Of a DNA stretch of 20,000 bases, positions 1 to 10,227 are shown in pieces. The stretch lies in assembly GCA_015478945.1 (NCBI GenBank), contig JABUQX010097521.1, positions 1 to 20,000 of the forward strand, in the 5' to 3' direction. The DNA is from Trachelipus rathkii (Eukaryota > Arthropoda > Malacostraca > Isopoda > Trachelipodidae). Position 1 is the first letter of the stretch. The number at the start of each line of letters is the position of its first letter. Under the pieces are notes generated by a model. The model had not been told where the DNA came from. It saw only the letters and a list, made by a program, of their open reading frames with translations, and searched no databases. The position numbers and the translations under genes were made by a program.

Positions 1-257
1 AAGAGGGATGAACACTTTTTCGATGAAAACTATCCATAATGAAAACTCTTCTCCTCTCATCCTTACTCTCTCTCTCGTAGAATATTCTTACTTATAGTAT
101 AATACTAATAGATATGTGATAAGTTACATATCATACTGGAGGCGCTCGCGTACTCATCCTCCGGCCCATCTCATACAACTTATCTACCCTACATCCTCAT
201 GCGACGTCGCGAGCTTAATTCCTCTCTACCCCACCTTAATGCTCTCGCTTCTCCTAT
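1..257. other. Unassigned sequence with a short CT-rich stretch
   Basis: No coding or RNA feature is recognisable here. Positions about 47-77 are pyrimidine-rich, with a run of CT dinucleotides. An open frame that begins near 116 and runs into the following AT array has a composition dictated by low-complexity sequence and shows no domain, so I do not treat it as a gene. Confidence 0.5.
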
Positions 258-332
258 TTACTATATACTTTAATATATATATTTATATATATATTATATA
301 TATTATAATATATACTATTTATTATTATATAG
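258..332. repeat. Short imperfect (AT)n array
   Basis: Almost pure A and T, with alternating TA steps broken by occasional phase slips (TAATA, TTAT). It is the first of many such arrays in the window. Confidence 0.85.
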
Positions 333-1001
333 CCGATATTATTTCTAAACCCCGAATATTAGATAGTAAATCTGCGGAAAACTTTCCTCAAATTATTGGG
401 TTATCCAGGTATGAACCCGCTTCTTAAGGTCACCTGGAATGAGAAAGCAGGAACCAAACTATATGAGTGCTCCTATTCACGAATGAACTCATTAGTTTGG
501 CTTTACAACATGTGCTCCGTGACAATGGAAAAGTCTCTAACATCTGTTTTCTTTTCATATTTTTAGGGATATCGACCCAAGATATTCTAAAAAACGTGAC
601 CACGTCTGAGTAGTATAATATATTGTCTGCACGATCCATTACAGATGTTGTTGGAAAAGAAGCCTCAAATTAATGAAGTCATTCCTGGCGTTATCCCAAA
701 CAATCAAGGCCGAAGTTTAGAAAAGTGAAGGTGTAAGTTTTTGGAAAAGCATAATTTTTCAATTTTTACTTAAAAGTGCAGAGGGCAGGGGCTTAGTTGA
801 TTGGGCTGCTACGTTGGTAGTGCTGTACTAGTGGAGTACATTTCGGGACTGCAGTACCAAAAATCAAAATAGGAAAGTAGCTCCCTCTAATTCAGAGTAT
901 GTGCGATTGTGCAAATCACAACCTGAACTTACTCACTTTGAACTCTCAAGTGAGATTACAGAAATGAAATTTGTTTTTTTTTATATGACTGTGGATTAGT
1001 A
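333..1001. other. Unassigned sequence left of the copia-like fragment
   Basis: Mixed-composition DNA of moderate AT content. I translated both strands. Open stretches are short (for example about 69 codons on the minus strand at 430-639) and match no family I can name. The segment could be decayed upstream part of the copia-like element that follows, but no conserved motif supports that. Confidence 0.4.
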
Positions 1002-1161
1002 TGAACTATATGGGGTATTTAAGTCAGAGTTCCAAGGATGGCCAAATCCACTGAAAAATTGTCTCAGAAAACCTGTGCATGGTCTCAATACAACTAGTAA
1101 AAGACTGTGCCAACTAGATGCAGCTCCTTCGAGGTTGATTGCTAGATTGGTAGTTAAGTAA
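1002..1161 (+). pseudogene. Possible Ty1/copia-type reverse transcriptase fragment
   Basis: One plus-strand frame is open for about 50 codons. It contains EFQGWPNPL, then CLRKPVHGLN, then TTSKRL. This resembles the copia reverse-transcriptase segment where a PP-x-EF/G-x-P stretch is followed by W-K-L-x-K-x-V-Y-G-L-x-x-A-S/P-R-x-W-Y. The order and spacing fit, but the usual W-K-L and final W-Y are altered, and neither the LDVKxAF box upstream nor the VDD box downstream could be found. If real, it is a short, dead remnant. A chance resemblance is possible. Confidence 0.35.
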
Positions 1162-2370
1162 TTTCATTATATTTTGAATGTTATCAAAAATCATCCTTAA
1201 CTTCAACAAAGAGCTCTGAAGTAGTTGAGGCGACAGACTTAAGAAGACAAATGTCTACTTTCACTTCATTTTAATGCTTCTCCGCGGTTTTGTTTCATAA
1301 GGCAAATTTTGAATAGTATCTAAATTAAATATCTGATAAAAACACCTTCCAAAAATCAGACATAATCCCTGAGATGAAGGCTCTTCCACTCTTTTAGAAA
1401 GGCGTGTCACCAAACTAAACCAGGAAATGAATGCGGTGTTTGAAAGTTTTTACAAGCTAGTGAGAAAGACCCCAGGGAAGAATGCAAGAGCTGGGCAAAG
1501 AGGAGACATTCATTGCCTCACGACGCAACAAAAGGGCAAGAGTGACATAAGCTTTATTTCTTTGTGATCAAGCTTTGCTAAAAGTTGTTTGACTTACATT
1601 GATCCATTGTTGTTGCACAATTTCAGGAGTAGGGCGGAGCTTTTACAAGAACATTGAATACTTAATAGGCCAATGTGACATCGGATAGCCAGGTATAGAT
1701 CGATATAGAGGAAGGTACAGATATAGTCTTGACCTTTTGACCCATAACCCTACAGAACCAAAACAGCGGTAAGAGAGCTCATGCGAGTTGCTTGACAAGT
1801 CTTGACAAAAAATTGAAGCAACTGACAAGTTTCTTTTTAGTTAACGGAACAAAAATGTCCTGCATTGACGAAATGACTGCTGACAAGTTTTTGAAATAAA
1901 GCAAAGAAAAGCAAAGAAACGACAAAAATAATACAAGTGGCAGAGATAATTGTTCGATATGAAAATAGTTGTTGGTAGATAGTGTACACTACAGAGTGTC
2001 TTGTACAGCTTTATTATGTTTCTGACACTCCCCAGTTAACTTTTCATCACTCTAACTGAGAATATTTCCTTTCAAATCTTAAATCATAAATAAAAAGTTA
2101 TTTCGAGAAAGAACACAATGAGACTATACACTTGCATTGAGTAATGATACGTAGCCTTCGGACGCACTGGACTTGGAGGAAATTTACGTAGCGCAACATC
2201 TCTGTGAATGCAAAGCTACGAGGGATTACATGCTCATTTAGAGGCTGATTACATGGTAAAAGTTAAAGGCTAAAGGGTTAATGACAAATGCTGTTGATAT
2301 TGTCTTATTAGTTTAGTTGTTTTCTTGCTTATTAACAATAGCCGAGATAGTGATGATAATTTTTAAAATG
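1162..2370. other. Unassigned sequence, no gene recognised
   Basis: About 1.2 kb of non-repetitive, moderately AT-rich DNA. Both strands carry frequent stops. The longest open piece is about 61 codons on the minus strand (1643-1828) and resembles no family. I see no RNA gene, terminal repeat or splice pair worth calling. Part of it could be decayed 3' sequence of the copia-like element just upstream, but no motif shows this. Confidence 0.45.
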
Positions 2371-2485
2371 CACATCTCTTTTTATATATATTATATTAAT
2401 ATTATATATAATAACTATATATATATAATTAATATAGTAATATATATATATATTATAGTTATATATATATAATATTATAATATAC

Positions 2486-2518
<33 letters not shown>

Positions 2519-2587
2519 AATATATATATACAAATATTAATAATATATATAATATATATATTTATTTATATATAATATATATAGTAT

Positions 2588-2623
<36 letters not shown>

Positions 2624-2645
2624 ATTATTAAATATAATATATAAC
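2371..2645. repeat. Imperfect (AT)n array
   Basis: About 275 bp of nearly pure alternating A/T with phase slips. Such sequence is self-complementary and could form hairpins. It ends in a run of T at about 2646-2658. Confidence 0.9.
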
Positions 2646-2862
2646 TCTTTTTTTTTTCATTTATGTCAAATTACACTCTGGTTTCCTTTGTCAATGCTAA
2701 TGTGCTTTGAATTTTTCCTCTGATAATCGAATATACACAGAAACTTTTTTGTTCATTTTCAAGGTTTCGCCAAAAATCTATATCCACCGTCACAATGATT
2801 AAAGGGGCGCACAATCGTATAAGTCGCATGGGGGTCGCAATGCCTTGAGTTACGCCGCGGAG
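2646..2862. other. Short unassigned island between AT arrays
   Basis: About 215 bp of mixed composition, including a GC-richer patch near 2800-2860. No open frame or motif was recognised. Confidence 0.4.
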
Positions 2863-3165
2863 TATATATTTACTTATATATATATATATTAGATATATAT
2901 AATATATCTATATATATACTATCATCCGATCTCTAATATAACTATATATTGATACTATATATTCATATTATATATATATATATTATATATAATATATATT
3001 ATACTAATATATATTATACTGTATAAATAGTATATATATATAATTATATAAATATCGATATATTATTATATTCTATATATATATGTATCATATAATATTA
3101 TTACTATATATAAATATATATATATATTAGTTATATATATAATATATATTATAGTAGATATAAAA
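2863..3165. repeat. Imperfect (AT)n array
   Basis: Alternating A/T with small G/C interruptions, for example around 2920-2935. It has the same character as the other AT arrays. Confidence 0.88.
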
Positions 3166-3464
3166 TTTACGATTAATGCGAATTAAGATTTGTCTGAAAA
3201 AACGGTCAGGCTTAAAATGTGCACAAATGACCGAATTTAAGAGAATATACGATGTGAAGTTCAAAAAAGAAAAAAAATAATCAGACAAGCGAACAATTTT
3301 TACTTTTTGTTGCAAAAACTTACCTTTTATAAGCTACGATCAGGGTGACACATCTCGCTCGGAATTACATAAGTAAAATATACAGGCTATAGAAGGCTAT
3401 TTTCGGAACAAAAATTTTTGAAGCTTCCCTTATTTTCTATCGAATAAATTTCGACAGAAATCTT
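3166..3464. other. Unassigned island
   Basis: About 300 bp of mixed sequence with an A-rich patch near 3260-3280. The only open piece is a 62-codon minus-strand frame that runs into the AT array. No domain was recognised. Confidence 0.4.
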
Positions 3465-3592
3465 ATATATATGATTATACCTAATATTTATATTATTATA
3501 TAATATTAAATATATATATATATAGTTATATATATATATATAGCCGTATATAAATTCCTAAGTATATACCGTATACTACTAACAATATATAT
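3465..3592. repeat. (AT)n array joined to the GA tract at its right
   Basis: AT alternation with interruptions near 3540-3580. It passes directly into the purine tract that starts at about 3593, making a compound microsatellite. Confidence 0.8.
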
Positions 3593-3835
3593 AAGAGAGA
3601 GGAGAGAGAAGAGAAGGAGATAGAGAGAGAGAGAGATAAGCTGCATAAATGAACAATATTCTTAAAGCACAGCTGTATAGAGAGAGCAGAAGAGAGAGAG
3701 AGAAGAGAGAGAGAGGGAGAGAGAGCGAGAGAGAGAGAGAGAGATTAGAAGAGGAAGAAGTAGGACAGAGAGATGAGAAGGAGAGAGAATGAGAGAGAGA
3801 GAGAGGAGACGCGAAGAGAGAGAGAGAGAGTCATA
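3593..3835. repeat. Imperfect (GA)n microsatellite
   Basis: Two blocks rich in GA dinucleotides (about 3593-3638 and 3679-3835) separated by about 40 bp of unrelated sequence. The strand is almost all purine, with scattered extra G or A. On the other strand it reads as a CT tract, which creates an artificial Ser/Leu-rich open frame across 3745-4014. Confidence 0.9.
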
Positions 3836-4136
3836 GAAAGATTGGGAAATAGTTGGCTAGTTCTGAATTTTGGGGGAGGCTGCAGTTCCGTACTGCCTAT
3901 GACGAGCCGCCTATAGAATAATAAATGTAGCATGAGAAAGGTTAAAAAAAAAAAAAATTTTATAAGTAAAATATGTTGATTCGATTTGCAGACTGAACTT
4001 CGAGAAACTTTCAAATGGGTGGAGCCTTCACCTTGGGTACGTTTTTAAATAGATAGATTGAAACTGAATTTGAACCAACCGCATAAAATTCATACAGGCT
4101 CCGCGCACATGATATGGCGACGATGAACATGCATTA
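3836..4136. other. Unassigned island
   Basis: About 300 bp between the GA block and the next AT array. It includes a poly-A run at about 3944-3957. No coding or RNA signal was recognised. Confidence 0.4.
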
Positions 4137-4407
4137 TCTATAATATAGTATATTAATAGTATATAGGTATATATACTATACCTTCACCTATATAGTATAT
4201 ATTATATACTATAATATTATATATACTATATATATATATATATAGTATATATTATATATATATATTATATTATATATATATATATGATATATTCTTTTAT
4301 ATATATATATAATACATATATATATATTATAGTATACAAATATATATATATATATATACTATATATATATATACTATAATATATATATATATATATATAT
4401 ACTATAT
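4137..4407. repeat. Imperfect (AT)n array
   Basis: Nearly pure A/T alternation with many ATATAGTATA-type interruptions, about 270 bp. Confidence 0.9.
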
Positions 4408-4514
4408 CAGTGGCGAAGCGTTCAGTCATCTATTGATGGCGGAGATGACTGACCATATGAGATAAAAAATAAATCAATTCTTTTTTCATATCTCATTATT
4501 ATTTGCATTTCATT
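4408..4514. other. Short unique spacer between two AT arrays
   Basis: About 105 bp of mixed sequence. Nothing was recognised in it. Confidence 0.4.
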
Positions 4515-4885
4515 AATATATATATATATATAATATATATATATCTAGCATATATATATATATATTAATATAGTTATTAATAATATATATATATGATATT
4601 ATATAGAATATAATATATATATATATGTATATATTATATTTTTTTAAATATATTGATATAATAAATATATCATAATTTATTAGACTTTATATAGTAATAT
4701 ATATAATATAATATACTATAAGCTTATCCTTAGTATATAGTAATACTTATATATATTATTAAATATATATATATATATATATATAATATAGTATAATATA
4801 TATATATATTATATATATATATATATTATACTATTATATAATATATAATTATACTATATAATATATTAATAGTATATATTATGCG
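4515..4885. repeat. Imperfect (AT)n array
   Basis: About 370 bp of A/T alternation with short T or A runs and phase slips. Confidence 0.9.
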
Positions 4886-5397
4886 CTTGAAAAAAGCGGA
4901 TCAATTACAAGAATTAATAGTTAATAATAACATGCCCACGGTAATCTGTCAAAATTTGTCATATCAATTGCGAGCACATTATCAGTAATCATCTATATAA
5001 TGTTCACAATCAATTGGCGCCAAAAATGGCTATAGTGATCTAACATGGGTTAAGTCATCTATAGATTTGGTCGCTTGAAGAACTAATTGAGCGCAATTGT
5101 TTCTCATTGAATGCATAAGTACTTAAAATTTCGTTCAAACTTCGGACTTTCTGAACTATTAGTAAATTATTAAAGAATTAAAATTCAAAACATTATATAG
5201 ATAGTTTCAATCAAAACTTTTATTCTTTATTCTCACTCTTTTTACAAAAAATAAAGTCAATCTAAATTCCTTACTTTAGAAATAAATCAAATAATATTAA
5301 GTTTAGAAATATGATGAAACAACCTTAAAATATTAGCAAAAATTCGTTTTCCTGAAAGAAAATGTATTTTAATGGGAAACTACTTTGAAAAATACCT
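4886..5397. other. Unassigned AT-rich island
   Basis: About 510 bp of non-repetitive but AT-rich DNA with stops in all frames. No gene, RNA or terminal repeat was seen. Confidence 0.45.
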
Positions 5398-5535
5398 AAA
5401 TATATTATTATTATTATTATTATGATTATTATTATTATTATTATTATTTTGTATTATTACTATGATTCATATATTATTTTCATACTATTATTGTATTACT
5501 ATTATTATTGTTATCATAATTTTATTATTATTGAA
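5398..5535. repeat. (ATT)n microsatellite
   Basis: ATT/TTA trinucleotide repeat, most regular at 5400-5455 and degenerate up to about 5535. It creates an artificial Ile/Leu/Tyr-rich open frame across 5462-5701 that I do not regard as a gene. Confidence 0.85.
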
Positions 5536-5618
5536 ATTTAATTATGAATTTGATTTTTTGCTGTTCTTTATGTTCAGTATTATTCCTTTCCAAGTTCTTT
5601 TAATTAGTCGGACGCGTC

Positions 5619-5701
5619 GGACTCTGCCTCTCTCTTTCTTACCTCTCTTCCTCTCTCTCTCTATTTCTATAACTATACCTATATATATATCTAATATATA
5701 G

Positions 5702-5745
<44 letters not shown>

Positions 5746-5893
5746 CATATAGTATATATATAATTTATATATATATATGATATACTTTATATAGCTGATA
5801 TAATAAGCTATATCCTATAGTATATACTATATACTGTATATATAATGAATAGTATTAATATATATATATAGTATATAGGAATATATATATATA
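5619..5893. repeat. (CT)n then (AT)n compound array
   Basis: A pyrimidine tract rich in CT (about 5619-5672) passes into an imperfect AT array that runs to about 5893. Read on the minus strand this is AT followed by GA, the same order as the two other compound arrays in the window. The LINE remnant starts immediately at its right edge. Confidence 0.85.
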
Positions 5894-5940
5894 ACTTTTG
5901 ATAAGGTTCCCCATAAGCTGATGCAAGGAAAGTTTACTTC
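5894..5940 (+). pseudogene. LINE reverse transcriptase, left fragment (FDKVPH box)
   Basis: Directly after the AT array the plus strand encodes TFDKVPHKLMQ (the TTT codon for F begins at 5897). This is the well-known (A)FDKVPHxxL box of CR1/jockey-type non-LTR reverse transcriptases. Similarity stops within about ten codons. The rest of the reverse transcriptase resumes in the same orientation about 1.2 kb downstream, so I read this as the left half of an element interrupted by other DNA. Everything N-terminal (endonuclease, early RT motifs) is absent; the AT array takes its place. Confidence 0.7.
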
Positions 5941-7149
5941 AATTTCTACTCTTAATCCACATTCTTTTTTTTTTGTAAATTTGTCCCACCCACCACATAC
6001 GGGCAGAGCCCTATTCCAGGAGAGGGGTTTTGACACCAAAAGTATTTCCATTCCGCTAGCGCAGATTTACGCAGCATGAAACAGACGACAGCTTTAACAG
6101 TCGAGTGAGATTTAAATTCAGCAGGGAACACCAAGAATTCGATGCGAAAGGAATTCGTATTGAGCTAGTGATCAGTAATTGTATCTGAGTCAAGTATTGG
6201 ATATAAGAGAACCTATAGCTTGAACGACGGGGCGTCTGGCGTTATTGTTATTAGTATACGAGGCTCAATATTGAGACAGTAGAGAATATAGCTCTGAAAC
6301 GAGGGGGGTCCAGCACGTAAGCACATCCGGCAAAACCTACGGGGAAGGAATTTGCCATCCGGGCCACCCGCCTTCCCTAAAGTTCATAGATCCTCAAGGA
6401 GCCCGTTTGTACCGATCAAATGTAATCCACAGTAAGACAATAGGACACCTGGAGGAGAAGGAGAAGGAGGACAGGAGGCGGAAATGCCCATAATCGCTCC
6501 AAGGTGAGGTTCAGGGGAACAGAAGTACGAGCGCGAAGAGATTGACCTTTTCAGTTGTAGAGGGCTTAGCAACAGAGCCCATCAATCGATAAGAGCGGGC
6601 ACAAACGAGGATGATTTACGAGAAAATGGCGTTAGAGATGTTTTTGGCAAGGAGGCAGAAATTTAAGATTTGTCGTTAGGAGAACCAAGGAGGTTAGCGC
6701 AACTTTTCGTTTGATGAAAGGCACCGAATTTGCTCGTCGAAAGAGAATATCCCTGGCAACGATTTCTAGAACTGAGTGAAACAATTTACAGGCTCACGTG
6801 GATAGCGAGGGAGAACGAGAGCATTTTTCCACTCCGATTACGCGCTGTCTCAGCACTGAATGGCCAGAGAACAAGCACGATACGAACCATGGATTATGAG
6901 GGAGAGAAGAAGTCGAAGAAGGAATCGGGGCTTGTTTACCCCGTCAACGATTACAGCTCCACCTTAGTGGCAGAAGCCGAGCGTCATCAGAGTCAAAGGC
7001 AGCATTCCAGATTATAGTTAGCGTTAGGCAATCGAGCGCAAGCCCCAATGCTGATGAGAGATGAAAGTATTGAATTAAGAGGATATAAGGACTTGTTTGT
7101 CAGAATTTACCAATCAGGAGGCGGACAGTAGTTGTTCATACTAGAGGAG
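5941..7149. other. Unidentified segment lying inside the LINE remnant
   Basis: About 1.2 kb, visibly less AT-rich than its surroundings, lying between the two LINE fragments. No transposase or reverse transcriptase motif could be found on either strand. The longest open piece is about 95 codons at 6730-7017 (plus). It opens at a TTG rather than an ATG, is rich in Glu, Arg and Ser, and matches no family I know. Clear terminal inverted repeats or a target-site duplication were not visible by eye. It could be a non-autonomous insertion, a rearranged host segment or a decayed element of unknown type. Confidence 0.4.
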
Positions 7150-8157
7150 AAGGACTAGTGGTGAGAAAACATAGGTCAAAGTGTGTTCAAGAAGTTGGGT
7201 TGGATTAAAAGTTATGTGGAGATAGAAAACAGTTGTGTGTACAACCTATAATGGCATAAATCATCATGGGAAATCATGAAGGGTGGTGTCCCACATGGTT
7301 CAGGCTGGGTTCACTATTGTTCCTCATAAACTAAATGATTTAGACCATGACTTAAATGCAAGGTTTCTAAGTTTTGCAGATGATACCAACAGTGGCCACA
7401 GCTTGCAGTTAGGAAAGAGTTTGAAGTGTGAGTGTTCAAAGATTCAAAATGATCTGAGCTAAAACTTCTTAGGTGACCAGATAAGTGGCAAATGAATTTT
7501 TATAGGTTTCTCAAGAGGTTCTTCACCTAGGTTTCTCTCAAATAAAATTTTTAACTGCGATATGAATGCGGGATTAGCTTGAACCTGTGACACAAGAAAA
7601 AAGCATATAGGTGTAATATAAAGCAGATAATTTAGAAAGTAGCTAATCAGTGTATTGGACAGCCAGAATAAATAAGCTATTAGATGCTGGGGCCATAATA
7701 AATACGCGAATGTTGAGTTATTAAGAGCAAAGATTAGAAGAGATAATACAGTAAAACTGTATAACTTAGCGAAGTTTATCCAATAATAAGAGTATTTTCT
7801 GCAAAGTTTGGGTCCCTTTAATTTAAAGAAAGACTGAGATATATAGACGAGATTAGCAAAGTAAGCTAACTAAGGATGATTCTGGTTGATGTAAGAGCTA
7901 TGAGGATGAGCTGAAGGAGTTAGGAACTGTTTTCAGTAGAAACGGCGATTCTCAACGGGACATGGAACAATTTACAATTTTTACAGCTATGATAATACGG
8001 AGACCAATAAATTCTTCAGTAAGATAAAGACGGAACGCGAGCAGACCAGGGGAATAACACAGGAAAAATAAGAAGGAAAGCATGCGCATCATTGATAATA
8101 GAAAGCATTTCTTTCAGCAAAAAAGAGCTGTTAAATTTTGGAAAACTTATACGTAAT
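7150..8157 (+). pseudogene. LINE (CR1/jockey-type) reverse transcriptase, C-terminal remnant
   Basis: Conserved pieces of a non-LTR reverse transcriptase appear in family order but in shifting frames. WIKSYVE is at 7201-7221. GVPHGSG, the equivalent of the SGVPQGS box, is at about 7284-7303. The catalytic FADDT box is at 7373-7390. Then come stretches like the Q-W/x-MNF region near 7490 and the NQCIGQ-type stretch near 7645-7670. Last is RKHFFQQKRAVKFW near 8100-8140, which matches the usual C-terminal R-x-x-FFxxRVVxxWN motif. Several in-frame stops and frameshifts show that it is dead. The remnant ends where the next AT array starts, so no 3' tail is seen. RTE or L2 clades are possible alternatives to CR1. 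Confidence 0.75.
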
Positions 8158-8318
8158 GAGTTTATATATTAATATATATAATATATTATTATATATAGTA
8201 TATTATATATATAGTATACTTATATATATATATAATAATAGATATATATAATATATGCTATTAGAATATATATATATATAGACATATATATATATATACC
8301 TCTATATAATATAATGTC
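8158..8318. repeat. Imperfect (AT)n array
   Basis: AT alternation directly abutting the 3' end of the LINE remnant. Confidence 0.87.
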
Positions 8319-8389
8319 TCGGACATTAGGCGAATACGGAACCGGGAACTGTAGCGATGACAGCTGGAAAATGCCACGCCTCGCAATTT
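8319..8389. other. Short GC-richer spacer with a small palindrome
   Basis: A roughly 70 bp island between AT arrays. It starts with a perfect short inverted repeat (ATGTC, 3-base centre, GACAT). A related string (GTGTCACGGACAT) occurs at about 9573, also beside AT-rich sequence. Nothing else was recognised. Confidence 0.4.
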
Positions 8390-8660
8390 AATCTATATTA
8401 ATATATCATATATATACTTATATAACTATATATACTATATATATATATATATACTATATATAAATTATATAATATATATAGTATATTATATTATTATATT
8501 ACTATTACTATTATCAATATATATACTTAATATTATATATAAATTATATATATATTATATATATATTATATCATATAATGATATTATTATATAATATAAT
8601 CATACTACTACTATAGCCTTTCGTCATTATACCATACCTAACTCGTATATATATATATAA
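8390..8660. repeat. Imperfect (AT)n array, degenerate at the right
   Basis: AT alternation with ATT and ACT interruptions. It grades into mixed sequence after about 8600. Confidence 0.82.
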
Positions 8661-9330
8661 TATCTACATCGCCCCTAACTGCCTATTACCTACTCACTAC
8701 GTATATATCTACTATCACCGTCAACGAGGAGGTAATACGACCACTGAGCACTAGTTTTCACGCTTCGTCATATTCATGTATCCCGCTGGTAATGTTGGTA
8801 CTTGTTGCTGGACCTATAAGACCAACTCCTTCTTCAGATATATCATACTCACGATGATAACCAAATTACACACTCGCACGAATCTCGTTTATCGCTATTT
8901 GCAAAAGCACTGACTATCTACTCTCACCGTCCTCGTCCTGACTCCATAAAATCCAGATTCTCCGCCGGCATTTCTCGGACAGTTAATCGACTCACTACAA
9001 TCTAGTGTTATATAGTCGGACCAGTTTCAAGAGTCAGAAAATACGACCACAAAACTTGAGTACTCTATCATAAGGGCTTTTTCGTTTGGTCGATTTTTCG
9101 CCTACCAATCGTGACAGAACTTGGCTCTATGAGATGTTCTGGCGGTTGCGCTTTGTTCAATTTGGCCACAACAATGTTAAGCAGAGAAAGTGCTGAGAAT
9201 TTAGGTAAGGTTCGCAACTTCCCTGATTTAACAAATCAATTGATAAACGTAGATTAAGAATACAATAGTACATAATACCACAACAAAACAAAATGAAGGC
9301 AGGAAATTATCCGGTATCATAATAGCACCC
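8661..9330. other. Unassigned island, no gene recognised
   Basis: About 670 bp of mixed sequence. Translation on both strands shows frequent stops and no conserved motif. A donor-like TTTAG/GTAAGG string near 9200 has no matching coding context. Confidence 0.4.
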
Positions 9331-9830
9331 GTATATATATATATAGGTATAGTATATATCGCATTATATGAACTTCCTCATAGGTTCTGTTCTCATATAT
9401 ACTCCTATATAATAATATAATATAATAGTTTAATATTACTATAAGCTATATATATATGTTACAATAACTACTGCTGCTACTATTATAGTATTAGTAATAC
9501 TACTATAGATATGCGTACAAAAACTATAAATTCCATTATATAATAATAGTACGTATATATCATGATAATATGGTGTCACGGACATCGCAACTCGCATTTT
9601 TCACTTGATCCGGCGTTCATTCATCCGCATTAATTGTTATGTTGTGAATCGTCGCATATCATCTAAATGTATGAGAAACGTGTGTGCGACCACCGATATA
9701 AATAGTTAATATACTATTACTACTACTATAATACGCGTATTTCCGATTCTTATACGTAACTATTATATATCTGATAGTATATATTATATATACTATATAG
9801 TAATATATAATATTATATTAATCATATACT
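9331..9830. repeat. Patchy AT-rich and (ACT)/(ATT)-like low-complexity region
   Basis: Short AT blocks (about 9330-9360, 9405-9460, 9535-9565, 9760-9830) are mixed with ACT/ATT-type triplets and a unique patch near 9570-9700. It is much less regular than the main AT arrays. Confidence 0.65.
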
Positions 9831-10074
9831 AATTGAAAGCCAAGGGCTTTCACAGATGACGAAACAATCATAGCATTAATAAGATTTCGACCAGCATAGA
9901 TACCAGGACGTTCTCAACTGGCGGGAACGCCGATCGCAGTGCGGACAGGGGAAGCAGTATTCACGCGGTACGTAATGGTTCTAGATTAGACATATCCGTG
10001 CATCCTACAGTCCTAGGCACAAATCTATCCTATAGATGTATAACCTAATACTCTTCACACAACTTAATGGATAG
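9831..10074. other. Unassigned island
   Basis: About 240 bp of mixed sequence. No feature was recognised. Confidence 0.4.
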
Positions 10075-10220
10075 TATAGTACTACACTATATAATATCAG
10101 CCTATTATATAGTATATATCCATATATATATTTTACAAGTAGCAATATATATTATATATGATTATATATATCTAGTATATACTTTATATTATTACTTAAT
10201 AGTATTTATATTATCATTAG
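10075..10220. repeat. AT-rich array left of the hAT pseudogene
   Basis: Imperfect AT alternation. It produces a Tyr/Ile-rich open frame (10067-10258) whose last residues (SKKRPKL) may already belong to the transposase remnant that follows. Confidence 0.75.
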
Positions 10221-10227
10221 TTAGGTC

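Noticed and set aside
116..427. 103-codon plus-strand open frame
   Set aside because: Half of it is translated AT array (Tyr/Ile run) and no domain is visible.
430..639. 69-codon minus-strand open frame
   Set aside because: No recognisable motif and no splice or start context; this length is expected by chance.
3745..4014. Ser/Leu-rich minus-strand open frame of 89 codons resembling a membrane protein
   Set aside because: Its Ser/Leu/Phe run is a direct translation of the CT strand of the (GA)n tract.
2371..4885. AT arrays as replication origin or matrix attachment region
   Set aside because: AT richness alone cannot support this, and the arrays are too common in the window to be specific.
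5462..5748. Hydrophobic open frames on both strands
   Set aside because: They are translations of the (ATT)n, (CT)n and (AT)n arrays, and they overlap on opposite strands.
6730..7017. 95-codon plus-strand frame as a host gene
   Set aside because: It opens at TTG without an ATG, has no recognised domain, and lies inside an apparently inserted segment. It is kept only as an observation.
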